Assembly: GCA_014526335.1 (NCBI GenBank) | Contig: JACTAT010000015.1 | Coordinates: forward strand, 1,522,932 to 1,586,931 | Direction: 5' to 3' | DNA: 64,000 bases | From: Chrysaora quinquecirrha | Taxonomy: Eukaryota; Cnidaria; Scyphozoa; Semaeostomeae; Pelagiidae | Part shown: piece by piece, positions 11,156-24,865 of the stretch | Layout: each line of letters starts with the position of its first letter | Position numbering within the stretch: position 1 is the first letter of the stretch | The notes under the pieces: model-generated | The model's database searches: none | Told to the model about the DNA's origin: nothing | What the model saw: only the letters and a program-made list of their open reading frames with translations | Position numbers and translations under genes: made by a program

Positions 11156-14100
11156 CTGATAACACAAGTTTTTATCATTAATCACTACTAAGTATTTACA
11201 TTAACAAAGCTCTTTTTAAAATTTGATTAGCAAGTCAAAAATTTAATTTTCTTTGGACAGCGCGACGCACGAACTAGAGCAGCAATAGAAGGGCAGCGGC
11301 AGAGCAGCCTTGTCAAGCCACAAACGAGTCTTCTCGATAACCGAAAGTCAACCGATTTGTAACCTGGCTCTCGTTTATGACGAACCGTTTACAAAATACA
11401 CTGTTTTCATGTTTTCAAGTATTCACTTGATGTAATAGCGAATTTCGGCCTATCTCTTATATATGTATACAGTATGTTACCTATATTAAATGTTATGAAA
11501 ATTGTTCCAGGGGAGACGAAGAACAGATACGTTTGATGAATGACAGTCCCCCCCGTCTGAGGAGAAGTCATGGACGCTAACGTCACAAGATCAATTGTCA
11601 TTGTTAGAAAGCATCACATGACATTGGCACTTCAAACGTTTTTGAGTCTCACCGACTAAATGTCGGTGAAGCGTGTAAGAAGCAGAAAGGTCATAACGGT
11701 TACAGGGCGATCAGTCGGAAACAGCGGTGTTTATGGTGGGTTCTATCTGCAAAGGAACAGCGCTAGAGCTGTGAAACAATGTCATAACGGTACTTCAATC
11801 TATACCCTGCAGTAATACAAAAATGGGCAATGAATTTTCATTGTCTGATTTTAAATTGCTAAGTGTAAACTAGGGCCCAACTGAAGTTCGAACCGGTACA
11901 ATGTCCCTTTGCATAATGACCATTTTCAGTCACGGACACTTCCATTCTACCAAAAGACACGAAGTTAATATAACAAAAAGAAGATTGATAAATACCTGAG
12001 TGTCTTCCACACATTTTAGAATTTTCATCGCTGTTGTCACCACAGTCATCGAAAGTATTGCATTTCTTCTTGATATTGATGCATCGCTTATTTGCACACA
12101 CAAAATGTGTTTTAGCAGCACAGACGTTGACTGAAATAAAAAAGGATCATCAAACCGCGATCATGTATATTTGCAGTAAACAATCATAGATTAAAATTTT
12201 TATACTGTATTGTCAGCATAAAGGGTTACTTAAATTTTACATTCTAACATAGAAGTTACAAACCATCCATAAAAAGTTAACAAGTCGATAAGTAGTATTG
12301 AACGGCCAATCTATCAAAATTTACCTGATGAGTGGAAACTAAGTCCATGGTCAAATGATCAAACATTGTTCGTCAAACATTTCAAATTTGATTGTCATAC
12401 AAAATGTTTGACCATTGACCATTTGACCAGATCACAAAACATTGCTGCTCAATCATTTTCTGCTTGCTACACATAGCTTGTAAAGCAAATATCAGTTTGA
12501 ACAGCAATGTTTGATCATTTGGCCAGGGCCTAAGACAAAGGGAAGGGTTGTGCAAATCTCGATACACAGCAACGTTCCAGATCAGAAATAAACACAGTGG
12601 AAATAGACTTACTGCATCCAAGCTCATCTCTTCCATCAGGGCAATCCTTAACACCGTCACATTCACGATGCTTTTCAATGCAGCCATTTTCACAGTCAAA
12701 ATGAATGGGGATGTTGCACGGTCGGGACTTTCCTATGGAAAAAATACACAAACTAATTAAACTAGGTATACACAACACTGTAGGAATTCATGCTTGGCGA
12801 GAAATCGCTACAAAAACCTTTACGAAGAAGCAAGTTGTCATAAGATATAAAATCTATCATGTAAATAGCTATAATTTCTTTCATAGATATTTCTTTTAGT
12901 TTAGTAATATTTTAACATTTTAACTTGTAACTTACCACCCAAGCTAGATAAGCTTTGCTTGACTTGGGTCGTGTAAAATACACATTTTTTAGTAATAATG
13001 AAGTAGTTGTATTTTACGAATAAAATGATCATGATGAATTGGGACAAATCAATCGCTGCTGGTTGCATTTCTAATACAAAGTTACCGAAAACAAGTAGCA
13101 ACAGAAAGCTACTGAAGACGTTTACGAACCAATTAAAGGCGCACTTTAGATTCAGACAATGGACAGTCTTTAGCAAGTTAAGTTATGGTCTATGCCAAGG
13201 GGGTACTAAAAGCCAAAGAGATGGAGAGAAATTGGGTTTTTTGAAATTACAGCAAGAAACGAAGATTTAAAAAAGGCTCAGCTCTTTACAACGTAATCGT
13301 ACTGTTATCTATGGTCAAACGACCAAACATTGATGGTCAAACATCTGAAATTTGTTTGACGCAAAGCATCGACAGACAAGCTGTCTGCAATGCTTATGAA
13401 AAAGTTGGAAATAATATGAAGGGAAAACTTTTCTGCTTATCGCAAACAAATGTTTGACGTGGAATGCTTTGCAACGTGACAAAACGGTCAAGCATGTTGT
13501 TTGACAGGTAATTTAATATAATGGCCAACTATGTTGGATCGTTTAGCAATGGCCTAACCAAGACTATACGCAAACAAAAGGTCAAAAACCTTGTGAAATG
13601 ATAACAACCTGGCCAAGTAACTTTCTATATTGTAATTTTTCCTTTTTTTTCAGATAATGTACAAAACACGCTAATGAAAATAAAAAACAAGTGGATTGTA
13701 TGGGTTCATTACCACAGTTGTCTTGACTTTCATCAGATTTATCTGCACAATCATTGATTTTGTTGCATTTCTTCGATTTAGGAATGCAAGCACCATCAGA
13801 AGCACATCTGAATTCACCTGATGTACATTTATTCAGATCTAATCAAGAAACAGAGCAAATCATTACAGCAGTCATTACTGGTTGCATACATATACAGTTC
13901 TAAGAAACACACACGCATAAATACCTAAACTAGATTACGATATTATTCAGATATCTAATCAAGAAACAGAAAAAACAAGGATAGTAAAGTCCTTAAAAGA
14001 TTAACTTAAATGCTTGACACATATAATGAAAAGCCGCATTAAAGAACCTTCATTTTGACACTAAGCTTTATTACTATACGGTTACTATATGCAAAATAAC

Positions 14101-17100
14101 CCGACGAGGATATGATATGATGCTGGTCATTAAGACAATATGCATCGTCTTAGTCCCTTTACGATGGAAAAGTCTCTAGTGAAAATTGTAGGGTAAAAAT
14201 TCTTGTTGGCCTTGGTTCTTATACGCAGGTTTTTACTGTACTCTCAAAGCTCCATTATGATCCTGAGCTTATTACAAAGGGGGCACTTCGCAAAGTTCCC
14301 ATCGAAGTAAACTATTACAGAAATCGAATGGGGTCTTCGTATAAATCTCTATTTGCTTCCAAGGGGAGGCTTAATAGGGACAAGACTTATAAGGCGCATG
14401 TTCTAACCGTCCAAGGCTTTTGTAGCGCAAATAAAAAAGCAGAAACACAGGCCATTTAATGAATGAAAATAAGCCCATAAATAGCAAAACAGATCGTCTA
14501 AAATAACAACATAAATGGGTTAGAAAAAAATGCGAACCTCTGTTTTAAGTTAAGGGAGCTTTGTCCCTTTAAGGACAACAATCTAATTTTCATAACTCGA
14601 GATTTTTTGCCCTAAAGACCGCCCTATGACAGCGTATCTACAATTCTCCGATAAAGTGAAAAGTATTTGGTAAAAAAGAAAAGTACGACCGAGTAGAAAA
14701 GGTAACGTACTTGTACAAGAAAGCTTTGTTACTGGATCCAATGCATATCCAACAGGGCATGCGCACTTTTTCTCATATGCAAATATCTCCGTTGATTGGC
14801 TCTTCTTTCTTGAGACTGCACAAATGTGACTGCATTGGCCATTATTGACGGAGCAAGGATGTTGAACTGAAAGGAAAATAACATTAAAATGCTACGGTAA
14901 CGCAGTGCATGCATTCATAGCTAAATAGTTAATGTCAAGTATACATGCCATCAATTTTCAGAGCGTGCAAAATATTATGATATAAGCTTTTCAAAAGAAA
15001 TTTTTACATCAAAAATATTAGAACTTAGGCAACATTTGTTCCGCGTGACTACTGATACTGATAAGGAGCGATTTCTGCTGTGACACTGATGCCATGTTTT
15101 TGAAGTTACTAGCTAATATTTCACCTTGCCAGGCAAGGCTTCTCCAGAGTGTGATAAACGAATAAATTTAATTACATTATATACACAATTTTTTTAAATT
15201 ATGGTCGGTGAAATCTGATTGGTGGTAATCTGATAGATGGACTCTGATTGGTGCACTCTTAATGTCCTTGTATTTAAGCGCTTGGCCTCCACATGAACAA
15301 GCCCTAAGTTCACTGAAATAACAAAACTCATTAGATAAGACTCACCGTATCTGCGTGTTCTGTTAACAGCTTTGATATCAGCAAGTCTACGAAACTTTCC
15401 ATGAATTTCTGTTGCCATCCCGCCAGTTAATTTATTCGAGCGATGCATCATCTCTGTATCACTATCAACCCAATATACACTATCTCCATATACAGTTAAT
15501 GCTCTTGGTTTCAATAAACTATCAAGAACTACAGATGTACGATGTTGTCCTGCAAATAAAGTCATAAACCTTGATTGCTTGATTGCATAGCACCATAAGA
15601 TACAAAAGAGCGTTAAAGCAACCCAGTAAGACCATTTTAAAACAACATTTTGAACCAATCAATTTTTAACATTGTCTTAGCCTAAAGCTTTGGCCAAATG
15701 ACTCGATTTTGCACTCGATCTTTCTCTCGACGTTTGATTCCAAAATCGAGCGAAAATCGAGCATGGATGGCAAAACGATTCGATTTCTCACTCGATCTTT
15801 TCACTCCACGTTTGCTTTTCTCTGCAACTTCCCATGAAAAGCATTCGATTCGCTTGATCGAAGGTGGCCAAACGATTCGATTTTTAATCAACAACACCTT
15901 TTCACTCGACTTTTTGATCGCGATAAAACATCACTCCATGCCATTCGACTCGACATTGTGGCCTTATGGCCAAACGAGTCGATTTTTCAATCGATTTCTT
16001 GTCGAGCGAAATCGTTCCCGTGTGAACGGACCTTACGTGGTCACCTATTATAACGTGGAAATTGAAACTGCATAAGACACTACTAATGAATCTTGCATAC
16101 CTGAGAAATGCACTGATTCTATTTTCCTTTTCACAGTATCAATCCAATACAGGCGACTCTCTAAATGATCAATAGCAAGATCACCGGGTTTTCCATTTCT
16201 AAAATCCACAAGAGTCACAAAAACAGATCCATCCAGCGTCGACTTTACAATAGTAGGCCTGTCTATCATGTTAGTCCAAAACAGATAGCCTTCTTCCGAA
16301 GATGCCACGATATTCCTTGGTTTGTAACCAGTTTTCTTCTCAAATATAACAGTGGGTACATTGTCGCCTTTGAAATGCAGGAATTTGATATTATCATTTG
16401 TACTATCTGTCCAATAGACGCTGCCACCATACGATTCAACAGCAAGATCAAACGGGCTACCAGGATATTTTGATCCGTCAACAGCCTGATGGTCGTTGGA
16501 GCCATCTTCCATTGCAGCTTTGATTGAACTGCTTTCCGATTCAATCCAGTACATTAATCCGGATTTGAAATCGTAGTCAATCTTTCTGACTTCATCATAG
16601 CTGGGAACTGGTAAAACCAAATCTGGATTGTATTGCTTTTCAAACGTCACTCGGCGGATGTTGTTCTTCTGGCTGAATATGAGAAAATGCGAGGGTGCTG
16701 TGGGCAAAAAAAAGATGTTTGAGTATTATTAGCTTGAAAATGTGAAAATGTGGCCAAAAGACTCTGCCTCAGGATTTTATATAATACATAGAAACAGACT
16801 ACAGCTTAGATTTTTCATCATGTGATGTTGGGAAGAATGATTCAGTGGTACTATGAGCATCACAAAATCCAAAAGGTGGAAAGAAAAGAGATTACAGAGA
16901 TGAGTTTAGATCAGGTTAGCTGAGAATGTTTCAATGTAAGGAATTAATGCAGCGTTAGGCCCAGGCCTAAATGGTCAGAAAGTATCGGTCAAACAATTTG
17001 TTTTCGCTGCACGTTTAGCCGTTGACTGTAGTAGTGACACTCGTGCAAGAAAGTGAAGCCCAATTTCCCGCACTCATTCCTTTGCAATCTACCACCAGAG

Positions 17101-19357
17101 GTAGTGCTGCCAGCCTCACTCTAGTAGACGAATGCAATTGGCTCCAACATAAGCAATCCAGGCGGGCATATCAGAAGGTCTGTGAAGGGGACGCCTGGGC
17201 CACCTGCACCTTTTAGCAATCATCCTTTGGGGGCTTTTACTGAAAACAGTAGAACGAAGACGTATTGAAAAATATTCTTCAGCCAAAAACTCTCACTTTA
17301 ACCTTAAAACAATATTAGCAGGGAATATAACAAGTAATTTGTTCGTTTTTTTACTAAAAAGGTTCATCAGTATTATGTATTTGAAATTTTTATCAAAAGA
17401 GCAAAAAGTTGCAAATCAAGTAGCCTAGAAATCATACATAGATGGTGCAAATATCTATTCTGATAGGATCTATTCTGAAAAACATGGTCAGAATAATTTT
17501 TCGGTCGAGTACCCTTCCAAGCCCCATGTTTAAAGGTCACTTCGTTCGTAGTGACCTGGGTTTTCCCCTCAAGGGTTCGTACATCATCCTCAAGGGTTTT
17601 CCCCAAGGCTTTGAAAACATCTTAGGAGGCCAAAATTATCAACTCTTTCGCTCGTTTATTGCAATAGAAAGTATAACATCAAGTATAGTTTAAGTTTCTT
17701 TTTGCATACCTTGGCATGTTTTATTGTCTTGATTCAAGGAGAAATGCGTTGGACAACCACATGTATAGTTCTTCTTGTCTTGAGCGAAGCACAAATGACT
17801 GCAAAGACCATTTTTACGGGCACATGCGTTTGTTCCTACAAGAAAATCATACTCAGGTAAAACAGTCATATTTCACACAATAGAATGTTTACTTATTATC
17901 AAATTTCACTTCAACAAATTTTCGTTTGTGGTCCTGATAATCCAAATAACGTACTTGCTCTTTACGTACTCTCTGCAATACGTTATCATTCTAATTGTCC
18001 CTGGGAAGACCGAGCAAAATATAACTCCCATTTCAAAAAGTGGTTCGCCCATAACGTCCCAATTATATGAAAATAGAAGTAAATAGCTATTTGATAACTC
18101 ACGAAAAGGCTGAAAAGTGTGGGTTAACGGCAAACGTTGAGTTAACAGCGAGTAGGCTTATACGGTTTAAGATTCATTAGCCTTATTCTATACGGGGACC
18201 GAAATACCCCAATGTCATACATCTATGGGGTAATTTTTGAGCCCCCGAGAGTTCCGGGTAGAACCGAGGAACAAACCTGTTTGACGACTTTTGTGATAAG
18301 CCAACAAGTCCATCACATATTCTAAGTTATCCATGATTCTAGTTCTGTTTTTACCAGTATTTTTATCAGCACGTCCAACAGACCGTGTTTGCCAGTCACC
18401 AAAATATATCGAGCTGCTGTACAAAGTCAACGCGTGCGGATATGCTACATCAGTGAGAAGCATTTTTCGGTTGTTTCCATGGAAATCTATCCTCTCTATC
18501 GTGTGGGCAAGTTTATCAGCAAAATAGATCAACTCGTTTTCATAGTCCAGTGCAAGCGAGGTTACGACGCCAAGATTTTCAAGGAGAGTCCGCCGACTCT
18601 TTCCATTTAGACTAGCTTGTTCTATCCTGTGGCCGCCATTGTAGGCAGAGCACCAGTAAACACGACTAGGAAAGAAAGTGCAACGTAAACAAAACGACAA
18701 TGAAAATCTAAAATAGGAAACGATATTAGTACAACTAAGATTAGGTGCAAATTGCACCAAAGATGGGGCAACGTTGCCTTTGAAATGCAAGGAAAAGTGG
18801 CAGCATTTTCAAGCTTGGAAGAACATTTTACTTCTCTGAATAGGAAATTCGTTGAGGTAGCTAGAAAGTTTTGGAAGCACACTATATGCCTCATAGTGTT
18901 TTTCTTTTGATCCGTTGGGTTTTAGAGTTTCTGACTGGCTCATTTGAGCCCAAATCTGGGTTTATACCACCAATGAAGATACAAAATCAGAATAAAGTAA
19001 ACCCTTGCTTTTATCAAATAAATTGCAGTGGTTCTGTGTAAAGAGTTCTTTTTCTCACTTTAATTCGTCAGTTCTTAACTCTATAGTTCATCTTATGCTT
19101 CTGTGAGCTGACTTGTATTCAAAACACAATACTTCACATTTCTGATTGGTTTATTTTTCATTTAGTATCTGAGGACGAATATTTTCAGCATGTATTCAAT
19201 TGACAGCATTAATACTCCCTGATGATTAAGGTTCTACTTAATGGTGATTATGATCATGTTGGTGATTATAATGATGATGATGCTGATTACGACGATGATC
19301 ATGGTGATGATGATGATGATGCTGATTATTATTATTGTTATGAATATGAATATGAAC

Positions 19358-19398
<41 letters not shown>

Positions 19399-22300
19399 CA
19401 TGATGATGATCATGACGAAGACAAAGACGATGATGATAATGATGATGATGATGGTGACCACGATGATGATAATGATGATCAAATCAGTGTTTCTAACATA
19501 CCCATTATGTGGATTGACGGCAATCGCTTGTGGACTTTCGATATCTTCCCATAGCAAAACCTTTCTATGTCGACCATCAAGTCGAGAGACTTCAATCCTA
19601 TGAGCAGTTTCATCGCTCCAGTAAATATTCTTAGCAATCCAATCGACCGATATAGACACGGGCATCTCTAAACCATGCCTGATGATTGTCTTTAGTCCAG
19701 TTCCATTCACATGGGCACTTTTGATGTCTTTGTATGAGGTAGCTACATCTGACCAGTAGATTCTCTCTTCACTGAGATCAAAGTCAAGAGCATATGCTTC
19801 TCGTACCCCTGCTAAAGGGATTACTATATCTCTTTTGTAGATATCCAATGTTATTCTTCGTATATCATCACGCTGCATTATCAACAGGAAACCAATCGGT
19901 ACTGAAAAATAAAACAAATAGAGCAAACATTATAAAACTATCTTTAAGATGCCACTACGGATATGAAGATTCTCTGTCACTATTCGTTAGCTTAAAGCAA
20001 GAAAGCAAGCAAGCAAGAGAGCAAGCAAGCAAGAGAGCAAGCAAGCAATAGAGCAAGCAAGCAAGAAAGCAAGCAAGCAAGCAACAGAGCAAGCAAGAGA
20101 GCAAACAAAAGAGCAAGCAAACAAGCAAGCAATAGAGCAAGCAAGCACACATGCAAGAGAGCAAGCAAGCAAGCAAGAAAGCACGAAAGCAAGACAGCAA
20201 GCAAGCAACACAGCAAGCAAGCAAAAAGCAAGACAGCAAGCATGCAAGTAAGACAACAAGACAGCAAGCATGCACGCACGCAAGAGAGCAAGCAAGGCAG
20301 CAAGACAGCAAGCAAGCAAGGCAGCAAGACAACAAGCATGCAAGCAAGAGGGCAAGCAAGCAAAAGAGCAAGTAAGCAAGAGAGCAAGCAAGTAAGCAAT
20401 CTTAATCTTAATCTAATCAAGGGTTCTGTCAGCTATACAGCTGATGGAAGCTGATCTGACTGCAGGATTAAGGACAGTGGTCCTAACAAGAAAAGAATCA
20501 ACAAACTGCGCAACGTGACTTGAACGCCTTTTCCACTTTGTCTCGGCACCGTTGGTTCGGTAGGAAACAAGTACTAAGCCATGACAGCTAAAGGATGTTT
20601 CACTGATCTATCTTACAAAACTTGCATGATTCAACTAAGATAGGGTAATAATCTACTGACAAACACAATGATATTACCCATCACTAAAGAGTTAGGATAC
20701 CGGTCGTCAAATTGCCTTACCTATACAGGTCTTTTCATCTTTATCTAATTCCATTCCAAGAGGACAAGAACACTTGGCACCTGACGGTGTGAAAAGGCAA
20801 AGATGACTGCAGTAATTATTCTTCTTCTGACATGGATTGTTACCATACATCAGACCCTTTTGAGCTGCTTTGATTCCCATCAAGTCTGGCTGGTCTTTTA
20901 GAATCTACAACGATAACGATGACCATGCACTTATCATGACTACTACTAACTATCTACAAGCCCCATAATAACCGTTTCTAGAAAAATCACCAGAAAATAC
21001 CACCAGAAAATAGAAGTATTAACTGTAAGCATGAAGCTGCTCTTGTTGACTTTCATTCAATAGCAAAACAATGGATATTTTCTGATGTGTCAATGTAAGG
21101 GCGTGGTGATCACAATCATGATCACGATCACAATCATGATTATGATGACGATAGCACAGGAAAGAAGCAATCAAGATACCTGAATTTCCTTCTTGTCATG
21201 TTTATTAGCTTTGGAGAGTTTTCTAAGCTGCCAGTCAGTCCAGAAGATATCATCCCCTAAGATGGACACACCAAAAACATGTGGAAGATTGCTGAGGATG
21301 ACTTGTCGATTTGTTCCATCCAAATTAATGCATGATATTTTATCTGTATTCGCATCTCCCCAATAGAGCTTTCTTTCTACATAGTCAATAGCAATACCGT
21401 TTGGCCAGACGATACTCGTATTGACAAGAACCTTTCGATTATTTCCATCGAGTTCGGCTCTTTCGATCTTTGGATGTGTTCCCCAATCGGACCAATAGAA
21501 ATATCTGAAAGATAAGAAGGTAATAAATAGTATTTTCAGTATAATGGCTTTGTTGTTTCGATGGCGCAGTGGTATGCGTGCAGAACTCGATGAAAATAAT
21601 GTGGGTTCCAGCAACGGTCTTTACATCTGTGATTGCAGAAATAACAAGCTTGGGCAAGTTGTTAACGCAAATGTGCTCTCTCTACCCATGCGTATAAATG
21701 TGTCCCTGGTCTGTAATTATGAGCTCCGTGTGTGGCTGTACCCTGCTATATGCTAATGCATCCAGACCAGGAGTAAAGTGCAATGTCGGTTAAGTAACCC
21801 TAGGCTATAAATAAGACTATAAAATTACAAGTCTATAAAAATCTCGAAAAAACATTTAACAACTGGTGCTTACCCTTCAGCAGGGTCAACAACAATAGCT
21901 CTTGGTTCATCCAGATCGGTACTGATCAGTATTTTACGAGATGTGCCATTCGCCCGAGCGACTTCAATCCGGGCAGACGCCATCGTGTGTTCTCCAGCAT
22001 CGGTCCAGTATAGATTCCGGGCGATCCAGTCGAAAGCAAGACCATCCGGACTATGAATATCATAATCAGCGATGACTTGTACGCCAGTGCCATTGGGATG
22101 TGCTCTGGTAATTGACTTCTTGTCATTGTCCGACCAATAGATGTAATCTTCAACTATGTCATAGTCGACTGAGAATGCATTGTTTATTCCCTTCAGAGGC
22201 AATACCACATCAGCGTATTGGTCCACATCGAGAGATACAATGCGAATATCGGGTTTACGAGCAACGACAATGAAATTCTCAAGAGCTGTTGAAAAAGATG

Positions 22301-24830
22301 CAGAACTGTTACTATACTGATTTCAAAGGACGTCAAGATGGAATATGGTACATAGAAATCATTAAATTGAATTGTCACATTACGAGCATTGAAGTTGCTT
22401 TAAACGTTGACTGTTTGTAGTACATATTGTATGGTACAAACATATATGTACAACAGGATAGATTTTTCCACAATTTGCATATCACAGTAGGTGAGATTCA
22501 AACCTGGACTGAATGACCAGAGAGCAGGGGACGTTTCCACTGAGCTATGGAGCGCAATGAAAAGCCAACGGATCTCATCCTGTTTATTGTTTTGTGTTTT
22601 GGCAATGTTAAGCCTTCTTGAGCACATTACATATTCATATATATTTGTCAAGAATGGCGTAAGGCTAGAGCTGTACGGCTTAGATAAATACGGCGATTTC
22701 ATCGAGCTCTATAAGACAGTGGAAACGTCGTTGGTTCTCTGTCTGGTCATTCAGGCTTACATACTATACATACTAACAATACAAATAGTCACTGAAACTG
22801 AATGTAGATCATGGAGGCTATTAATACATTAAGGGTGATTTTTCTATCGTTATAGCAAACCATCTCATGATCTGTAGGGGTGATATATTCAGAAATCACT
22901 AACCTGGTTCACAAGTTTTCTTGTCTTCTTTTAATTTAATACCAGTTGGGCAAGCACAAGAGTAACCACCTTGTCGCAACAGACACAGATGACTACACCC
23001 ACCATTATTCTCACTACAACCAGTCTTAACTGCAACGAACAAAAAACAAAATCTTAAGCATACGAAAAAATACATTTGTTTCACGCTATTTTCTCATCTC
23101 AGTTACGTTCTTCTTGTCTTCTATGCATTTTCACACTGGCACACCGGGTAATGTCTGTTCAGAACAGTGGAGGGTGTGCAGTATGGTGGAGGATATTCAG
23201 TACAGTGGGGGGATACCATCAGAACGATGGAGGATTTATCATTACTGTTTATACTGTAATGATGATAACCCTCCACTGCACTGATTATCCTCCACTGTAC
23301 TTGTGACATCCCTCCATCATATTGATGACATCCTTCACCATACAGAACATCCTTAAACATACTGATGATATCCCTCCATCGTACTGATGATATCCCTCCA
23401 CCGCCAGAACATCCTCCACTGTACTGATGATATCCTTCCACCATATTGATGTTATCACTCTAGAATCACACTATCATAAAGTAAAAACCTGCCCCTAAGA
23501 CAATGACTTATAAGAAACTGTAGCCCATTGCATGAAATCAGTGCATTACCAAGTTACAAGAAACAAGTCAGCCTTAAAATCTTTTGCTCAGTTTCTTATA
23601 AGTCTGCAGAGTTTGGAGATTTGGAGATGCAAGGGGCTTTAAAAACTTCTGCTGTTATGCTATAAAAAGCAAAAATTTCCATTAAGGTGTAACTGAAAGA
23701 AGAACAGCCATAATGTTATAGTTTCTTAATGAATTTATAAGAAACTGTGCAGCCTAAATTTTTATTCTTTGTTAAGCAACTGCTAAGCCTAGTTTCAAAA
23801 ATTGAGTTTCTTATACTGCTTTCAAACTGACACCTTAAAACCAAGTTTATTTAAACCGAATTAAGTTTCCACCAATCAGATTGATTCGAATCCCTGGATT
23901 GACCAATCAGACTGCCCATTGTTAAACTGGTTTAATTTAAACCGGTTTAACCTGCAGTGTGAATGCGGTATTAGCAGCTGATTTTTACTGTCTTCTCTTT
24001 GCAAGGGTTGGCCAGCCTGGTAGGTTACATTCGAAATGATGTAACAACAAAGTAAGTTAGGAGGAGATTATTGAATACTAACGGTAGAGCAACTACAACA
24101 TTAACTTACCATAGGGTTGTCGTTCTTTTGCAACAGCAACAAGCCCCATCGGAGAATGAATATTATCCCTGACAGTTTGAAATGAACCATTCTTTTTCGT
24201 ACATGAATTTATCTGTGGTGTCTTCCAGTCAGTCCAGTACAAACGATTTTCATATATTGTTAACGAAAACGGGTGTCTTAGATTCTCATGACGAAATACA
24301 GTCCTTCTGTTTTTACCATTGTAATCAATACTATAGATGCCGGTGAAATCAGGCTTTGCATCAGCCCAGAACACTGTGTATGTTTCCATGTCGATAGTCA
24401 ATGAGTTAGGCCAAGCTATGTCTTCTGTTATCAGGGGTTTCTGATCAGTACCATCCATATTGGCTCTCTTGATCATAGGGCGGCCTCCCCAATCACTCCA
24501 AAACATCAGCCTAGAAAACAAGATGAATAATCATCATAATGATAAAGCAACCTATTGATTACTAGAGCAAATAGTATACTTATTATATTGTACTAATAAT
24601 ACTTATAATATTATACTTATTATACACAGAATAGTATACTTTTTATATTCTGACATAGTTATCGCTATGAAACTGAGCTGCTAGACGCCCAAACTACGAC
24701 TCATCAAAATACACCAAGATGCTGCTGCTATGTGACTGGACAAAGAGGATTGGATTGGAAGTGCGAATTTTTGGCACCACTGCCCATTTTTTTGCAGTTA
24801 GTGCATGAGTCGAGTCAGAGCTGCCTGTTC

Positions 24831-24865
<35 letters not shown>

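Noticed and set aside
19234..19498. Extension of the propeller-3 exon into a poly-Ile tail
   Set aside because: A GTATGT donor in the phase required by the next exon ends the coding sequence at 19502; the rest is microsatellite.
19955..20454. Long Leu/Ala/Cys frames on the minus strand and Lys/Gln frames on the plus strand
   Set aside because: Translations of the (GCAA)n microsatellite; several overlapping frames are all open.
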